DNA from: Paraburkholderia youngii
GTDB lineage: Bacteria; Pseudomonadota; Gammaproteobacteria; Burkholderiales; Burkholderiaceae
Reading direction: 5' to 3'
DNA length: 64,000 nucleotides
Assembly (NCBI RefSeq): GCF_013366925.1
Contig: NZ_JAALDK010000001.1
Span: 6,694,001 to 6,758,000 of the forward strand
Positions 48,763-62,013 of the stretch are shown one piece after another. A model generated the notes under the pieces. That model was not told where the DNA came from. It saw only the letters and a list, made by a program, of their open reading frames with translations, and ran no database searches. Each line of letters opens with the position of its first letter. Position 1 is the first letter of the stretch. Made by a program: the position numbers and the translations under genes.

Positions 48763-49395
48763 ATGAAAAAATTCTTCCTGATTCCGTTGTTTGCCGTGTT
48801 GTTTTCATTCATCAGCGCGGGCGCATCGGCGCAAACCGTCGACACCAACTCCCCCGAGGCGCTGATCAAAACCGTCACCCAGCAGGTGATGGACGCAATT
48901 CGCGGCGACAAGTCGATCCAGCAGGGCGACATCACCCACATCACGGCGCTCGTCAACGAAAAGATCCTGCCGTACACGGACTTCCGCCGCACCACCCAGC
49001 TCGCAATGGGCCGCAACTGGCGCACCGCGACGCCCGAGCAGCAGAACCAGGTGGTCGAGCAGTTCAAGATGCTGCTGATCCGCACGTACTCGGGCGCGCT
49101 CGCGCAGGTGCGCGACCAGCAGATCCAGTTCAAGCCGTTCCGCATGAACCCGGACGACACTGACACGGTGGTGCGCTCGGTCGTGATGAACAATGGCCAG
49201 CCGATCGAACTCGACTATCGCCTGTACAAGACGGCGCAAGGCTGGCGCGTGTATGACCTCAACGTGCTCGGCGCGTGGCTGATCCAGGCGTATCAGCAGC
49301 AGTTCAACGAGCAGATCCAGCAGAAGGGCGTGGACGGACTGATCCAGTTCCTCACGCAGCGCAATCAGCAACTCGCCGCGGGCAAGCAGTCGTGA
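48763..49395 (+). CDS. mlaC: Periplasmic phospholipid-binding protein MlaC
   Basis: 210 residues, signal peptide (about 1-23, ASA cleavage), then the Ttg2D/MlaC fold with VNEKILPYTDFRRTTQLAMG and YDLNVLGAWLIQAYQQQF. Shuttles phospholipid between MlaA and MlaD. The GTG start of mlaB overlaps its stop. Confidence 0.95.
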   Translation: MKKFFLIPLFAVLFSFISAGASAQTVDTNSPEALIKTVTQQVMDAIRGDKSIQQGDITHITALVNEKILPYTDFRRTTQLAMGRNWRTATPEQQNQVVEQFKMLLIRTYSGALAQVRDQQIQFKPFRMNPDDTDTVVRSVVMNNGQPIELDYRLYKTAQGWRVYDLNVLGAWLIQAYQQQFNEQIQQKGVDGLIQFLTQRNQQLAAGKQS

Positions 49396-49712
49396 GCGAC
49401 GTGCTGAACCAGGTCGCGAACCGCTTCGACAGCGGCGCGACGCTGACCCACGAGAGCGCGAAGGCCGCGCTCGCGGCGGGTCTGCAACGTATTGCGGCGG
49501 GCGCGCGCGGCGTCGATTGCGGGCCGCTCACGCAATTCGATTCGTCGGCGCTCGCGGTCCTGCTCGCGTGGGTGCGGGCCGCGGCGGCGCGCGGCGGCAA
49601 GTTCGAAATCATCAATCTGCCGGCCGGTCTCGCCAGTCTCGCGCAGGCCTACGGCGTCGATACGCTTCTCTCTCCTGTCGCCTCCAGCATGGTTGCGTCA
49701 GCGCGACATTGA
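49392..49712 (+). CDS. mlaB: STAS-domain protein MlaB
   Basis: 106-residue cytoplasmic STAS domain that stabilises MlaF; the helix-start segment FDSSALAVLLAW is typical. GTG start overlapping the mlaC stop. Completes the mla gene set. Confidence 0.88.
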   Translation: MSDVLNQVANRFDSGATLTHESAKAALAAGLQRIAAGARGVDCGPLTQFDSSALAVLLAWVRAAAARGGKFEIINLPAGLASLAQAYGVDTLLSPVASSMVASARH

Positions 49713-49770
49713 CGCTCCTCTAGCGTCGTCTCCCCCCTTCCGGCCAGGCCGGGGGTGTCAGTTTTTGCCC

Positions 49771-49776
49771 TATAAT
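49771..49776 (+). promoter_or_regulatory. TATAAT -10-like element upstream of the ABC-2 exporter genes
   Basis: Exact TATAAT in the 190-nt gap after mlaB, about 125 nt before the next start codon; no good -35 at normal spacing. A small hairpin (gacgct/agcgtc near 49709-49725) precedes it. Confidence 0.35.
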
Positions 49777-49902
49777 CAAACGTTTTTTTGGGGCGTTGAA
49801 CTGGCCCCCTAATCGGCCCCGGTTCCGTTTCTTCCAGCATTTGCACGTCCCCAGGCTCCATCGGGGCTACTTCAGGCGCCGCGACGCACGCGGCCCATAG
49901 TC

Positions 49903-50835
49903 ATGTCAGCCATAGAAATTCGTAACGTCAAGAAGCGCTACAAGGACTTGCAGGCGCTCAAGGGCGTCAGCCTCACGGTCGAAGAAGGCGAGTTCTTCGG
50001 ACTGCTCGGTCCGAACGGCGCGGGCAAGACGACGCTCATCAGCATACTCGCGGGTCTCGCCCGCGCCGACGAGGGCAGCATCGCGGTGCGCGGTCACGAC
50101 GTGGTCGACGATTTCCGCAATGCGCGCCGCGCGCTCGGCGTGGTGCCGCAGGAACTCGTGTTCGATCCGTTCTTCACAGTGCGCGAAACCTTGCGCATCC
50201 AGTCGGGCTACTACGGTCTGCGCAATAACGACGCGTGGATCGACGAGATCATGGCCAATCTCGATCTCACCGAAAAAGCCGATGCCAACATGCGCGCGCT
50301 GTCGGGCGGCATGAAGCGCCGCGTGCTGGTCGCGCAGGCGCTCGTGCACCGTCCGCCGGTGATCGTGCTCGACGAGCCGACCGCGGGCGTCGACGTCGAA
50401 CTGCGCCAGACGCTGTGGAAGTTCATCTCGCGCCTGAATCACGAAGGCCACACGATCGTGCTGACCACGCACTACCTGGAAGAAGCCGAATCGCTGTGCG
50501 ACCGCATCGCGATGCTGCGCCGAGGCGAGGTCGTTGCGCTCGATCGCACCAGCACGCTGCTGCAGCGCTTCGCCGGCATGCAGCTGTTCGTGCGCTTCGC
50601 GCAGGGCGTGCTGCCCGCCGATCTGCGTCCGCTCGAGGCGGAAAGCGGCGCGGGCAACGGCAATGGTCGCCAGCACCTGCTGCGCCTGACGAGCTACGAC
50701 GACGTCGAGCGCATCCTCGCGCAATGCCGCGGGGCCGGTTGTACATTCGAAGAAATCGAGGTCCGCAAGGCCGACCTCGAAGACGTATTCGTTCAGGTGA
50801 TGAACGGTCCAGAAGTGATCGAGGGGCTCGCATGA
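49903..50835 (+). CDS. ABC-2 type exporter ATPase (YadG-like)
   Basis: 310 residues: Walker A GPNGAGKTT, signature LSGGMKRR, Walker B VIVLDEPTAGVD, H-loop TTHYLEEAE, followed by a C-terminal accessory domain. Pairs with the permease that overlaps it by ATGA. E. coli YadGH is the nearest named relative; substrate unknown. Its place between mla and ibaG-murA suggests an envelope substrate. Confidence 0.9.
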   Translation: MSAIEIRNVKKRYKDLQALKGVSLTVEEGEFFGLLGPNGAGKTTLISILAGLARADEGSIAVRGHDVVDDFRNARRALGVVPQELVFDPFFTVRETLRIQSGYYGLRNNDAWIDEIMANLDLTEKADANMRALSGGMKRRVLVAQALVHRPPVIVLDEPTAGVDVELRQTLWKFISRLNHEGHTIVLTTHYLEEAESLCDRIAMLRRGEVVALDRTSTLLQRFAGMQLFVRFAQGVLPADLRPLEAESGAGNGNGRQHLLRLTSYDDVERILAQCRGAGCTFEEIEVRKADLEDVFVQVMNGPEVIEGLA

Positions 50836-51596
50836 GCGGCTACAGTGGATTCAGCACGCTGTTTTATAAAGAACTGTTGCGTTTCTGGAAGGTATCGTTC
50901 CAGACCGTGCTCGCGCCGGTCATCACCGCGCTCCTTTATCTGACCATCTTCGGCCACGCGCTGCGCGGCCATGTCGAGGTCTATCCGGGCGTCGAATACA
51001 CGAGCTTCCTGATTCCGGGTCTCGTGATGATGAGCGTGCTGCAGAACGCGTTCGCGAACAGTTCTTCGTCGCTGATCCAATCGAAGATCACCGGCAACCT
51101 CGTGTTCGTGCTGCTGCCGCCGCTGTCGCACTACGAGATGTTCGCGGCCTACGTGCTCGCGGCCGTGGCGCGCGGGCTGTGCGTCGGCTTCGGTGTGTTC
51201 ATCGTGACAATCTGGTTCGTGCCGCTCGCGTTCACCGCGCCGCTCTACATCATCGTGTTCGCGATGTTCGGCGCGGCGATCCTCGGCACGCTGGGTCTGA
51301 TCGCCGGCATCTGGGCCGAAAAATTCGACCAGCTCGCCGCGTTCCAGAACTTTCTGATCATGCCGCTCACTTTTCTGTCGGGCGTGTTCTACTCGACGCA
51401 TACGCTGCCCCCCGGGTGGCGCGAAGTATCGCGGCTCAATCCGTTTTTCTACATGATCGACGGCTTTCGCTATGGCTTTTTCGGCGTGTCGGATATCGAC
51501 CCGCTCGCGAGCCTCGCGATCGTCGCCGGTTTCTTCGTGGTGCTGGCTGTCGTGGCGATGCGCATGCTCGCCACCGGCTACAAGCTGCGCCACTGA
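50832..51596 (+). CDS. ABC-2 type exporter permease (YadH-like)
   Basis: 254 residues, six predicted membrane segments, ABC-2 signature region FLSGVFYSTHTLPPGW near the C-terminus. Partner of the preceding ATPase by overlap. Substrate unknown. Confidence 0.9.
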   Translation: MSGYSGFSTLFYKELLRFWKVSFQTVLAPVITALLYLTIFGHALRGHVEVYPGVEYTSFLIPGLVMMSVLQNAFANSSSSLIQSKITGNLVFVLLPPLSHYEMFAAYVLAAVARGLCVGFGVFIVTIWFVPLAFTAPLYIIVFAMFGAAILGTLGLIAGIWAEKFDQLAAFQNFLIMPLTFLSGVFYSTHTLPPGWREVSRLNPFFYMIDGFRYGFFGVSDIDPLASLAIVAGFFVVLAVVAMRMLATGYKLRH

Positions 51597-51611
51597 CGAG
51601 GAGCTTCTCTC

Positions 51612-51851
51612 ATGTTGCCGACTCCCGAACAGGTCAAACAGTACATTGCAGCTGGACTCGCGTGCGAGCATCTCGAAGTCGAAGGCGACGGTCAGCATTT
51701 CTTTGCGACGATCGTCTCGCCGAGCTTCGAAGGCAAGCGCCTGATCCAACGTCACCAACTCGTGTATGCGGCGCTCGGCGAGCGCATGCGCGAAGAAATC
51801 CACGCGCTCAGCATGAAGACGCTGACGCCCGCCGAATGGCAGAACGCGTAA
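51612..51851 (+). CDS. ibaG: BolA-family protein IbaG
   Basis: 79-residue BolA-like protein (formerly YrbA) that with monothiol glutaredoxin handles Fe-S clusters; the conserved QRHQLVYAALGERM block with its histidine is present. GAGGAG ribosome-binding site upstream. In E. coli ibaG also lies between mla and murA. Confidence 0.92.
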   Translation: MLPTPEQVKQYIAAGLACEHLEVEGDGQHFFATIVSPSFEGKRLIQRHQLVYAALGERMREEIHALSMKTLTPAEWQNA

Positions 51852-53923
<2,072 letters not shown>

Positions 53924-53981
53924 CTGACGATGGCACTCTGATCACGCTGCGACTGAGCGCCTTACCGAAACGGATACCTGT

Positions 53982-55316
53982 ATGTCTACCAAGATTCGCA
54001 AACTCGATTCCACCGCTCGCGACTTCAACAAGTCGCTGCATGCGGTGCTCGCGTTCGAGGCGAGCGAAGACGAGGCCATCGAGCGCTCGGTCGCGCAGAT
54101 TCTGAACGACGTGAAGGCGCGCGGCGACGACGCAGTGCTCGAGTACACGAAGCGCTTCGATCGCATCGATGCGAAAAGCGTGGCCGGGCTCGAACTGCCG
54201 ATGGCGGAGCTCGAAGCGGCGCTCGAAAGTCTCGAGCCGAAGCAGCGTGCGTCGCTGGAAGCGGCGGCGGCGCGCGTGCGCGGCTACCACGAGAAGCAGA
54301 AGATCGAGTGCGGCAGCCATAGCTGGCAATACACCGAAGCCGACGGCACCGTGCTCGGCCAGAAGGTCACGCCGCTCGATCGCGCGGGCATCTACGTGCC
54401 GGGCGGCAAGGCGGCGTATCCGTCGTCGGTGCTGATGAACGCGATTCCGGCGCGGGTGGCCGGCGTGCGCGAAATCGTGATGGTCGTGCCGACGCCGGAC
54501 GGTGTGAAGAATCCGCTCGTGCTCGCGGCGGCACTGCTGGGCGGCGTCGATCGCGTGTTCACGATCGGCGGCGCGCAGGCGGTGGGCGCGCTCGCGTACG
54601 GCACGCAATCCGTGCCCGCGGTCGACAAGATCTGCGGCCCCGGCAACGCGTATGTCGCGTCGGCGAAGCGTCGCGTGTTCGGCACGGTCGGCATCGACAT
54701 GATCGCCGGGCCGTCGGAAATTCTCGTGCTGTGCGACGGCACGACCGATCCGCGCTGGGTCGCGATGGACCTGTTCTCGCAGGCCGAGCACGACGAGCTC
54801 GCGCAGTCGATCCTGCTGTGCCCGGACGACGCGTTCATCGCGCGTGTGCAGGAAGCGATCGACGAACTGCTGCCCACGATGCCGCGCCACGAGGTAATCC
54901 GCACGTCGCTCGAAAACCGCGGCGCGCTGATCAAGGTGCGCGACATGGCCGAGGCCTGCGCGATCGCCAACGACATTGCGCCGGAGCACCTCGAAATTTC
55001 GGCGCTGGAGCCGCATCAGTGGGCGCAGCAAATCCGCCACGCGGGTGCGATCTTCCTTGGCCGCTACACCAGCGAGAGCCTCGGCGACTACTGCGCGGGC
55101 CCGAACCACGTGCTGCCGACGTCGCGTACCGCACGGTTCTCGTCGCCACTCGGCGTTTATGATTTCTTCAAGCGCTCGAGCCTGATCGAGGTCAGCGCGG
55201 AGGGCGCGCAGACGCTCGGCGAAATCGCCGCCGAACTTGCATATGGCGAAGGTCTGCAAGCGCACGCACGCAGCGCCGAATTCCGGATGCGGCAGAACAA
55301 CAACGAACGCGGCTGA
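53982..55316 (+). CDS. hisD: Histidinol dehydrogenase
   Basis: Two-step NAD oxidation of histidinol to histidine; 444 residues. Signature region [16 protein letters not shown], zinc-site pieces [15 protein letters not shown] and ARYTSE-like [21 protein letters not shown] are intact. Preceded by a 58-nt gap after hisG. Confidence 0.96.
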   Translation: MSTKIRKLDSTARDFNKSLHAVLAFEASEDEAIERSVAQILNDVKARGDDAVLEYTKRFDRIDAKSVAGLELPMAELEAALESLEPKQRASLEAAAARVRGYHEKQKIECGSHSWQYTEADGTVLGQKVTPLDRAGIYVPGGKAAYPSSVLMNAIPARVAGVREIVMVVPTPDGVKNPLVLAAALLGGVDRVFTIGGAQAVGALAYGTQSVPAVDKICGPGNAYVASAKRRVFGTVGIDMIAGPSEILVLCDGTTDPRWVAMDLFSQAEHDELAQSILLCPDDAFIARVQEAIDELLPTMPRHEVIRTSLENRGALIKVRDMAEACAIANDIAPEHLEISALEPHQWAQQIRHAGAIFLGRYTSESLGDYCAGPNHVLPTSRTARFSSPLGVYDFFKRSSLIEVSAEGAQTLGEIAAELAYGEGLQAHARSAEFRMRQNNNERG

Positions 55317-55460
55317 GACGGAAGCGGCGAGGGCGGAGACTGCCGCGCAAGCGACGCATCGAGCACCCGCCCCGTTCAATAACGACGACAGAGACCAACC
55401 CGAACGCCCTGCACCGACGACGCCGACATGGCAGTCTTCGCCTGGCCCGGCCCCGAAGCT

Positions 55461-56531
55461 ATGACGACACCTCAAGACATCATCCGCAGCGACGTGCTCG
55501 CAATGACGAGCTATCCGGTTCCGGACGCCACCGGTTTCATCAAGCTCGACGCGATGGAAAACCCGTTCCCGCTGCCGCCGGAACTTGCCGCCCATCTCGG
55601 CGAGCGTCTGGCCGGCGTCGCGTTGAACCGGTATCCGGCGCCGCGTCCCGAGCAACTGATCGAGCGCATCCGTCACGTGATGGGCGTGCCGGCGGGCTGC
55701 GACGTGCTGCTTGGCAATGGCTCGGATGAAATCATCAGCATTATGTCGGTCGCGTGCGCGAAGCCGGGCGCGAAGGTGCTCGCGCCGGTGCCGGGCTTCG
55801 TCATGTATCAGATGTCGGCCAAGCTGGCGCATCTCGAATTCGTCGGCGTGCCGCTGAAAGCCGATTTCACGCTCGATACCGACGCGATGCTCGCGGCGAT
55901 CGCCGAGCACGAACCGGCGCTGATCTATCTCGCGTATCCGAACAACCCGACCGGCACGCTGTTCGATGACGCCGCAATCGAGCGCATCATCGCCGCGGCG
56001 GGCAAGAGCCTCGTCGTGATCGACGAGGCGTATCAGCCGTTCGCGCAGAAGAGCTGGCTGCCGCGCGCCGACCAGTTCGACAACGTCGTCGTGATGCGCA
56101 CGGTGTCGAAGCTGGGCCTCGCCGGGATCCGCCTCGGTTATCTGGTCGGCAAGCCCGCGTGGCTCACCGAATTCGACAAGGTGCGCCCGCCGTACAACAC
56201 CAACGTGCTGACGCAGGCCGCCGCCGATTTCCTGCTCGACCACATCGGCGTGCTCGACGCGCAGGCCGCGCAATTGCGCGACGAACGCGAGAAGCTCGCG
56301 CAGGCGGTGGCCGCGCTGCCGGACGCCCAGGTGTTCGCCAGCGCGGGCAACTTCCTGCTCGTGCGGGTGCCCGATGCGTCGGTATTGTTCGAAACCCTGC
56401 TAACGGCGCGTATTCTGATCAAAAACGTGAGTAAAATGCACCCATTGCTGGTCAACTGCGTGCGTTTGACCGTCGGTTCGCCGAACGAGAACGCGCAGTT
56501 GCTCGCCGGCCTGAAACTCGTGTTGCGGTAA
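55461..56531 (+). CDS. hisC: Histidinol-phosphate aminotransferase
   Basis: PLP aminotransferase class I/II, 356 residues; PLP lysine in [14 protein letters not shown], substrate block YPNNPTG, and [11 protein letters not shown] at the N-terminus. An in-frame ATG at 55428 would add 11 residues; neither start has a strong ribosome-binding site. 144 nt after hisD. Confidence 0.94.
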   Translation: MTTPQDIIRSDVLAMTSYPVPDATGFIKLDAMENPFPLPPELAAHLGERLAGVALNRYPAPRPEQLIERIRHVMGVPAGCDVLLGNGSDEIISIMSVACAKPGAKVLAPVPGFVMYQMSAKLAHLEFVGVPLKADFTLDTDAMLAAIAEHEPALIYLAYPNNPTGTLFDDAAIERIIAAAGKSLVVIDEAYQPFAQKSWLPRADQFDNVVVMRTVSKLGLAGIRLGYLVGKPAWLTEFDKVRPPYNTNVLTQAAADFLLDHIGVLDAQAAQLRDEREKLAQAVAALPDAQVFASAGNFLLVRVPDASVLFETLLTARILIKNVSKMHPLLVNCVRLTVGSPNENAQLLAGLKLVLR

Positions 56532-56645
56532 TCCGCCGCATCGAGCGGCGGCACCGAGCCGCTGCATTTAACGGCTGCACTGAGCAGCCCGCCATTAGTC
56601 CACCCCACATTACTAGCGCTTTTAAGCCAGATTCGAGGAATTGCC

Positions 56646-57233
56646 ATGCGCCTTGCGGAAGTCGTTCGCAACACCAGCGAAACGCAGATCCGTGTGAAGA
56701 TCAACCTGGACGGCACCGGCCAGCAGAAGCTGGCCACCGGTGTGCCGTTCCTGGACCACATGCTCGACCAGATCGCCCGCCACGGGCTGTTCGACCTCGA
56801 GATCGAAGCGCATGGCGACCTGCATATCGACGACCACCACACGGTCGAAGACACCGGTATCACGCTCGGCCAGGCCGTCGCGAAGGCGATCGGCGATCGC
56901 AAGGGCATCCGCCGCTACGGTCATTCCTATGTGCCGCTCGACGAAGCGCTGTCGCGCGTCGTGATCGATTTTTCCGGCCGTCCGGGCCTCGAATTCCACG
57001 TGCCGTTCACGCGCGCGCGCATCGGCACGTTCGACGTCGACCTGTCGATCGAATTCTTCCGCGGCTTCGTGAACCATGCCGGCGTGACGCTGCATGTCGA
57101 CAATCTGCGCGGCATCAACGCTCACCACCAGCTCGAAACGGTGTTCAAGGCGTTCGGGCGCGCGCTGCGCATGGCCGTCGAACTCGACGAGCGTGCGGCC
57201 GGACAGATTCCGTCGACCAAGGGCAGTCTCTGA
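56646..57233 (+). CDS. hisB: Imidazoleglycerol-phosphate dehydratase
   Basis: Monofunctional HisB, 195 residues, with the metal-binding motifs [20 protein letters not shown] [11 protein letters not shown] and [12 protein letters not shown]. The separate phosphatase activity (HisN) is not encoded here. GAGGA ribosome-binding site. Confidence 0.96.
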   Translation: MRLAEVVRNTSETQIRVKINLDGTGQQKLATGVPFLDHMLDQIARHGLFDLEIEAHGDLHIDDHHTVEDTGITLGQAVAKAIGDRKGIRRYGHSYVPLDEALSRVVIDFSGRPGLEFHVPFTRARIGTFDVDLSIEFFRGFVNHAGVTLHVDNLRGINAHHQLETVFKAFGRALRMAVELDERAAGQIPSTKGSL

Positions 57234-57395
57234 CCGAACGGCCGTAGCAGGCTTTAACACAGGGTTTCACCGCCCCCAACGTATTCAGGCCACTCACCTT
57301 CACGCGACTCATCGGGCAGGACCGCATTTGCCGGCACGTCGTTCGACGCCGCGCGGCGGCATCGATGGATCGAGGGCAGAGCGGCCCAACTTGAA

Positions 57396-58037
57396 ATGAA
57401 AACTTCGATAGCGATTGTGGATTACGGAATGGGCAACCTGCGCTCGGTTGCCCAGGCACTGCGCAAAGCGGCGCCGGAAGCGGACGTGGCGATCGTCGAT
57501 CGTCCGGAAGCGATCCGTGCGGCCGACCGCGTGGTGCTGCCCGGCCAGGGCGCGATGCCCGACTGCATGCGCAGTCTCGGCGCGTCCGGTTTGCAGGAAG
57601 CGGTCGTCGAGGCGTCGCGCAGCAAGCCGCTGATGGGCGTGTGCGTCGGCGAGCAGATGCTGTTCGACTGGAGCGCAGAGGGCGACACGCCGGGGCTGGG
57701 TCTGTTGCCCGGCAAGGTGGTGCGCTTCGAGCTCGAAGGCCGCCTGCAGGACGACGGCTCGCGCTTCAAGGTCCCGCAGATGGGCTGGAACCGCGTGCGT
57801 CAGGCGCAGCCGCATCCGCTGTGGGACGGCGTCGCCGACAACGCATTCTTCTACTTCGTGCACAGCTACTACGTGGTGCCGGACAACCCGACGCACACGT
57901 CGGGCGAGACGGTCTACGGCGTGCCCTTTACCTCGGCTGTAGCGCGGGATAACATTTTCGCCACCCAGTTTCACCCCGAAAAGAGCGCCGAGGCGGGTTT
58001 GCGCGTGTACCGCAACTTCGTGCACTGGAACCCGTGA
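57396..58037 (+). CDS. hisH: Imidazole glycerol phosphate synthase subunit HisH (glutamine amidotransferase)
   Basis: Class I amidotransferase supplying ammonia to HisF; 213 residues with nucleophile Cys83 in GVCVGEQ and the His/Glu pair in [17 protein letters not shown] at the start is typical. Confidence 0.95.
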   Translation: MKTSIAIVDYGMGNLRSVAQALRKAAPEADVAIVDRPEAIRAADRVVLPGQGAMPDCMRSLGASGLQEAVVEASRSKPLMGVCVGEQMLFDWSAEGDTPGLGLLPGKVVRFELEGRLQDDGSRFKVPQMGWNRVRQAQPHPLWDGVADNAFFYFVHSYYVVPDNPTHTSGETVYGVPFTSAVARDNIFATQFHPEKSAEAGLRVYRNFVHWNP

Positions 58038-58218
58038 ACGCCTTTCTTTATCCCGTTGCCGCGCGTGCGTCGCGCGGTGCCGCGGTCCCGCATCCGACCG
58101 GCGCCCCACTGGAGCGCCGAAAGAGTTGTACTAAACTAGCGAGACGGTATTGCGGCGGGCTGATCCGCCAGCCGCTGCCGCCGACCTTCAATCCACTCCC
58201 AGATAACACCCGATTGCT

Positions 58219-58971
58219 ATGCTGCTGATTCCCGCCATCGACCTGAAAGATGGTCAGTGTGTACGCCTCAAACAGGGCGATATGGACCAGGCGACGATTT
58301 TCTCCGAGGAACCGGCGGCAATGGCCCGACATTGGGTCGACCGCGGCGCGCGTCGTCTGCATCTCGTCGATCTGAATGGCGCGTTCGCCGGCAAGCCCAA
58401 GAACGGCGATGCAATCCGGGCGATCATCGACGAAGTGGGCGGTGAAATTCCGGTTCAGCTCGGCGGTGGCATCCGCGACCTGAACACGATCGAGCGCTAT
58501 CTGGACGACGGTTTGTCCTACGTGATCATCGGCACCGCGGCGGTGAAGAACCCCGGCTTCCTGCAGGACGCGTGCACCGCGTTCGGCGGCCACATCATCG
58601 TCGGTCTCGACGCGAAAGACGGCAAGGTCGCCACCGACGGCTGGAGCAAGCTGACCGGTCACGAAGTGGCCGACCTCGCGCGCAAGTTCGAGGACTACGG
58701 CTGCGAGTCGATCATCTACACCGACATCGGCCGCGACGGCATGCTGCAAGGCATCAACATCGAAGCGACGGTGCGCCTTGCGCGCGCGGTCAAGATTCCG
58801 GTGATCGCGAGCGGCGGTCTGTCGAACCTCGCGGACATCGAATCGCTGTGCGAAGTCGAAGGCGAGGGCATCGAAGGCGTGATCTGCGGCCGCGCGATCT
58901 ATTCGGGCGACCTCGACTTCGCGGCCGCGCAGACGCTCGCGGACAAGCTGCGCGAAGCGGACGACGCTTAA
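58219..58971 (+). CDS. hisA: ProFAR isomerase HisA
   Basis: TIM-barrel isomerase, 250 residues; catalytic Asp8 in IPAIDLKDG and the second Asp in YTDIGRDGM present. Phosphate loops GGGIRD and SGGLSN clear. 181 nt after hisH. Confidence 0.96.
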   Translation: MLLIPAIDLKDGQCVRLKQGDMDQATIFSEEPAAMARHWVDRGARRLHLVDLNGAFAGKPKNGDAIRAIIDEVGGEIPVQLGGGIRDLNTIERYLDDGLSYVIIGTAAVKNPGFLQDACTAFGGHIIVGLDAKDGKVATDGWSKLTGHEVADLARKFEDYGCESIIYTDIGRDGMLQGINIEATVRLARAVKIPVIASGGLSNLADIESLCEVEGEGIEGVICGRAIYSGDLDFAAAQTLADKLREADDA

Positions 58972-59218
58972 GCGCGGCGTCGGCCGCGCTTGCCGGGAAG
59001 CTTGCGCCGTGTGCCGGCGTGGCACTCACCTCGGCTTGCGGCACTCGCTCGACCGACGGCTTGCCGGGTAGCGCGCTTCGCACGATCACGCAACCGGAAC
59101 CTCGGCGACCTGCGGCCAGCACTTCACTCGCGGCGCGACGCAACCGCTCGCGCCGGCACCGTGCCGCTTGCCCGCAAGCGAGCGGCCTCATCAGCGGTAT
59201 TGGCAGAATTGCACGATC
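58972..59218. other. Unusually long spacer between hisA and hisF
   Basis: 247 nt of GC-rich DNA with no supported gene, repeat or hairpin that I can see; long for two genes of one operon. Confidence 0.4.
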
Positions 59219-59992
59219 ATGGCTCTAGCTAAACGCATCATCCCTTGTCTCGACGTCACCGCGGGCCGCGTGGTCAAGGGCGTCAACTTCGTCGAACTGC
59301 GCGACGCGGGCGACCCGGTCGAAATCGCGCGCCGTTACGACGATCAGGGCGCCGACGAACTGACGTTCCTCGATATCACCGCGACCTCGGATCAGCGCGA
59401 CCTGATCCTGCCGATCATCGAGGCAGTCGCCTCGCAGGTGTTCATTCCGCTGACGGTCGGCGGCGGCGTGCGCGCGGTCGAAGACGTGCGGCGCCTGCTG
59501 AACGCGGGCGCGGACAAGATCAGCATGAACTCGTCGGCGGTCGCGAATCCGCAGCTCGTGAAGGACGCGACCGACAAATACGGCTCGCAATGCATCGTTG
59601 TCGCGATCGACGCGAAGCGCGTGTCTGCCGACGGCGAAACGCCGCGCTGGGAAGTGTTCACGCACGGCGGACGCAAGTCCACCGGTCTCGACGCGGTGGA
59701 ATGGGCGCGCAAGATGGCCGAGCTCGGCGCGGGCGAAATCCTGCTGACCAGCATGGATCGCGACGGCACCAAGAGCGGCTTCGACCTTGCGCTGACGCGC
59801 GCGGTGTCGGACGCGGTGCCGGTTTCTGTGATCGCCTCGGGCGGCGTCGGCAATCTGCAGCATCTCGCCGACGGCATCAAAAGCGGTCACGCGGACGCGG
59901 TGCTGGCCGCGAGCATCTTCCACTATGGCGAACACACGGTCGGCGAGGCCAAGCGCTTCATGGCCGACCAGGGCATTTCGGTGAGGTTGTGA
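59219..59992 (+). CDS. hisF: Imidazole glycerol phosphate synthase subunit HisF (cyclase)
   Basis: Cyclase partner of HisH, 257 residues; Asp12 in [15 protein letters not shown] and the second catalytic Asp in [14 protein letters not shown] at 59219 gives the standard N-terminus. hisI follows after 1 nt. Confidence 0.96.
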   Translation: MALAKRIIPCLDVTAGRVVKGVNFVELRDAGDPVEIARRYDDQGADELTFLDITATSDQRDLILPIIEAVASQVFIPLTVGGGVRAVEDVRRLLNAGADKISMNSSAVANPQLVKDATDKYGSQCIVVAIDAKRVSADGETPRWEVFTHGGRKSTGLDAVEWARKMAELGAGEILLTSMDRDGTKSGFDLALTRAVSDAVPVSVIASGGVGNLQHLADGIKSGHADAVLAASIFHYGEHTVGEAKRFMADQGISVRL

Positions 59993-59993
59993 C

Positions 59994-60404
59994 GTGACGA
60001 ATCCTTCGGCAGTGAACTGGCTCGACAAGGTCAAGTGGGACGCGAACGGCCTCGTGCCGGTGATCGCGCAGGAAGCGTCGACGAACGACGTGCTGATGTT
60101 CGCGTGGATGAACCGCGAGGCTCTCGCGAAGACAGTCGAGACCGGCCGCGCGGTATATTTCTCGCGCTCGCGCCAGCGCCTGTGGTTCAAGGGCGAAGAG
60201 TCGGGGCACGTGCAGCATGTGCACGAAGTGCGGCTCGATTGCGACGAAGACGTCGTGCTGCTGAAAGTCGAGCAGGTGTCGGGCATCGCATGCCACACCG
60301 GCCGCCACTCGTGCTTTTTCCAGAAATTCGAAGGCTCGGTGGACGACGGCGACTGGCAGGCCGTCGATCCCGTGCTGAAAGACCCCGAACACATCTACAA
60401 ATGA
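59994..60404 (+). CDS. hisI: Phosphoribosyl-AMP cyclohydrolase
   Basis: Zinc enzyme of histidine synthesis, 136 residues, separate from hisE. Motifs [31 protein letters not shown] and the Cys pair in [16 protein letters not shown] start directly after hisF; stop overlaps hisE (ATGA). Confidence 0.95.
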   Translation: MTNPSAVNWLDKVKWDANGLVPVIAQEASTNDVLMFAWMNREALAKTVETGRAVYFSRSRQRLWFKGEESGHVQHVHEVRLDCDEDVVLLKVEQVSGIACHTGRHSCFFQKFEGSVDDGDWQAVDPVLKDPEHIYK

Positions 60405-60796
60405 CGCAATCCACGCAAAACCCGTCGCCCGCTGAGGCTTCCACGCTCGACACGCTGTTGCGCCTCGCGGCGGTGATCGATGGCCGCAAGGGCGGCGATC
60501 CAGACACCTCGTACGTCTCGCGTCTGTTCCACAAGGGCGACGACGCGATTCTGAAGAAGATCGGCGAAGAAGCCACCGAAGTCGTGCTGGCCGCAAAGGA
60601 CGCGCGCCACGGCGGCGTGCCGAAGGCGCTGGTCGGCGAGGTCGCGGACCTGTGGTTCCACTGCCTCGTGATGTTGTCGCATTTCAATCTGAGCCCCGCC
60701 GACGTGATCGCCGAACTCGAGCGTCGCGAAGGCCTGTCGGGCATCGAGGAAAAGGCGCTGCGCAAGAGCCGCGAGCGTGAGGAAAACGGCGACTGA
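60401..60796 (+). CDS. hisE: Phosphoribosyl-ATP pyrophosphatase
   Basis: MazG-like all-alpha hydrolase, 131 residues, with [15 protein letters not shown] and [13 protein letters not shown]. Starts in the hisI stop. Last his gene of the array. Confidence 0.95.
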   Translation: MTQSTQNPSPAEASTLDTLLRLAAVIDGRKGGDPDTSYVSRLFHKGDDAILKKIGEEATEVVLAAKDARHGGVPKALVGEVADLWFHCLVMLSHFNLSPADVIAELERREGLSGIEEKALRKSREREENGD

Positions 60797-60886
60797 GCAG
60801 CCGGAGCGGAAATCTGGCATTTCCGCTTGAAGTCGCGCGCGCTGGCACCTATATAGCGGTAACCGCACCTTCGTGAGGACGCAAGC

Positions 60887-61282
60887 ATGGAACAGCCGCA
60901 AGGAAGCTATCCGCCGCCGGTCTACCGCCACGCGATGGAACCTGAGCGGGAGCGCAGCCTGCGCACGCTCACGCACGTGCTGTACGCGCTGTATGCGGTT
61001 CATTGGCTGACCGGTGGGCTCACCGTTCTGGTCGCGATCATCATCAACTACGTGAAACGGGCCGACGTGGCCGGCACGCCGTACGAAGCGCATTTCGGAT
61101 GGCAGATTCGCACGTTCTGGATGGGCCTCGTCGGTTATGCGATCGGCGCATTGCTGTTGGTCGTCGTGATCGGCATCCCGGTGCTGTGGGCGGTCAGCAT
61201 ATGGATGTTGTACCGTATTATCAAAGGCTGGCTGTATCTGTACGATAACAAGCCATTCGCGAATCCGGCCGGCTGGGTCTGA
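60887..61282 (+). CDS. DUF4870-family membrane protein
   Basis: 131 residues with three hydrophobic segments (about 33-52, 80-100, 100-118) and a conserved tail RIIKGWLYLYDNKPF. Proteins of this type are common downstream of his genes in Burkholderiaceae; function unknown. Confidence 0.8.
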   Translation: MEQPQGSYPPPVYRHAMEPERERSLRTLTHVLYALYAVHWLTGGLTVLVAIIINYVKRADVAGTPYEAHFGWQIRTFWMGLVGYAIGALLLVVVIGIPVLWAVSIWMLYRIIKGWLYLYDNKPFANPAGWV

Positions 61283-61375
61283 ACGCTAGGCCGTCCGCAC
61301 GCGCGGACCGGCATTCGGGTCGAACCTCGTCGCGTGCGGCTTCGCTCGCCTAAGTCATACCGCGTCAGGAATACG

Positions 61376-61741
61376 ATGAGTCACGATCCGAACTGTCTTT
61401 TCTGCAAGATCGCCGCTGGCGAAATCCCCTCGACCAGAGTCCACGAAGACGACGAGTTCGTCGCCTTCCGCGACATCCGTCCGGCGGCCGAAACGCATGT
61501 GCTGGTGATTCCTCGCAAGCACATTGCAACGCTGTCGAACTGCACGGAAAGCGACGCGCCTCTGCTTGGTAGAATGCTTGTGTTGGCCGCTCGACTGGCG
61601 GAGCAATTGGGGGTCGCGTATAGCGGCGGCGAAACGGGCTTTCGCACGGTAATCAATACCGGTCCGGGCGGTGGTCAGGAGGTGTATCACCTGCACGCGC
61701 ACATTCTCGCGGGACCGCGCCCCTGGCATCGCATGGGCTGA
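61376..61741 (+). CDS. HIT-family nucleotide-binding protein
   Basis: 121 residues, histidine-triad hydrolase of the HinT type (adenosine phosphoramidase family): CLFCKIAAGEIPS at the N-terminus and the triad HLHAHILAG near the C-terminus. ATG at 61376 matches the family start. Its metabolic substrate is not certain. Confidence 0.92.
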   Translation: MSHDPNCLFCKIAAGEIPSTRVHEDDEFVAFRDIRPAAETHVLVIPRKHIATLSNCTESDAPLLGRMLVLAARLAEQLGVAYSGGETGFRTVINTGPGGGQEVYHLHAHILAGPRPWHRMG

Positions 61742-62013
61742 GCGGGCGCATGGGTCATGCGCGCCGCGTGGCGAGAGCACACCGCCGCGAGTTTTGGTCG
61801 AGGACAATAGCGCCGCCGTTATTTTTACCGCTGTGTAATACCGTCGACGCGATCGCCTGACCACAATGACGGCGGTTCAGATTGCGGCGCACTTTGCGAG
61901 CGAGGTGGTGCGACCTGCGGTAACGTAGAGATAGAGGCAAACGAAGCGCGTGCGCTTCAGATTAGGCAAATTTGCCGCATCGAGATGCGGCGTCGGGGTT
62001 AAGGAGAGTAGTC

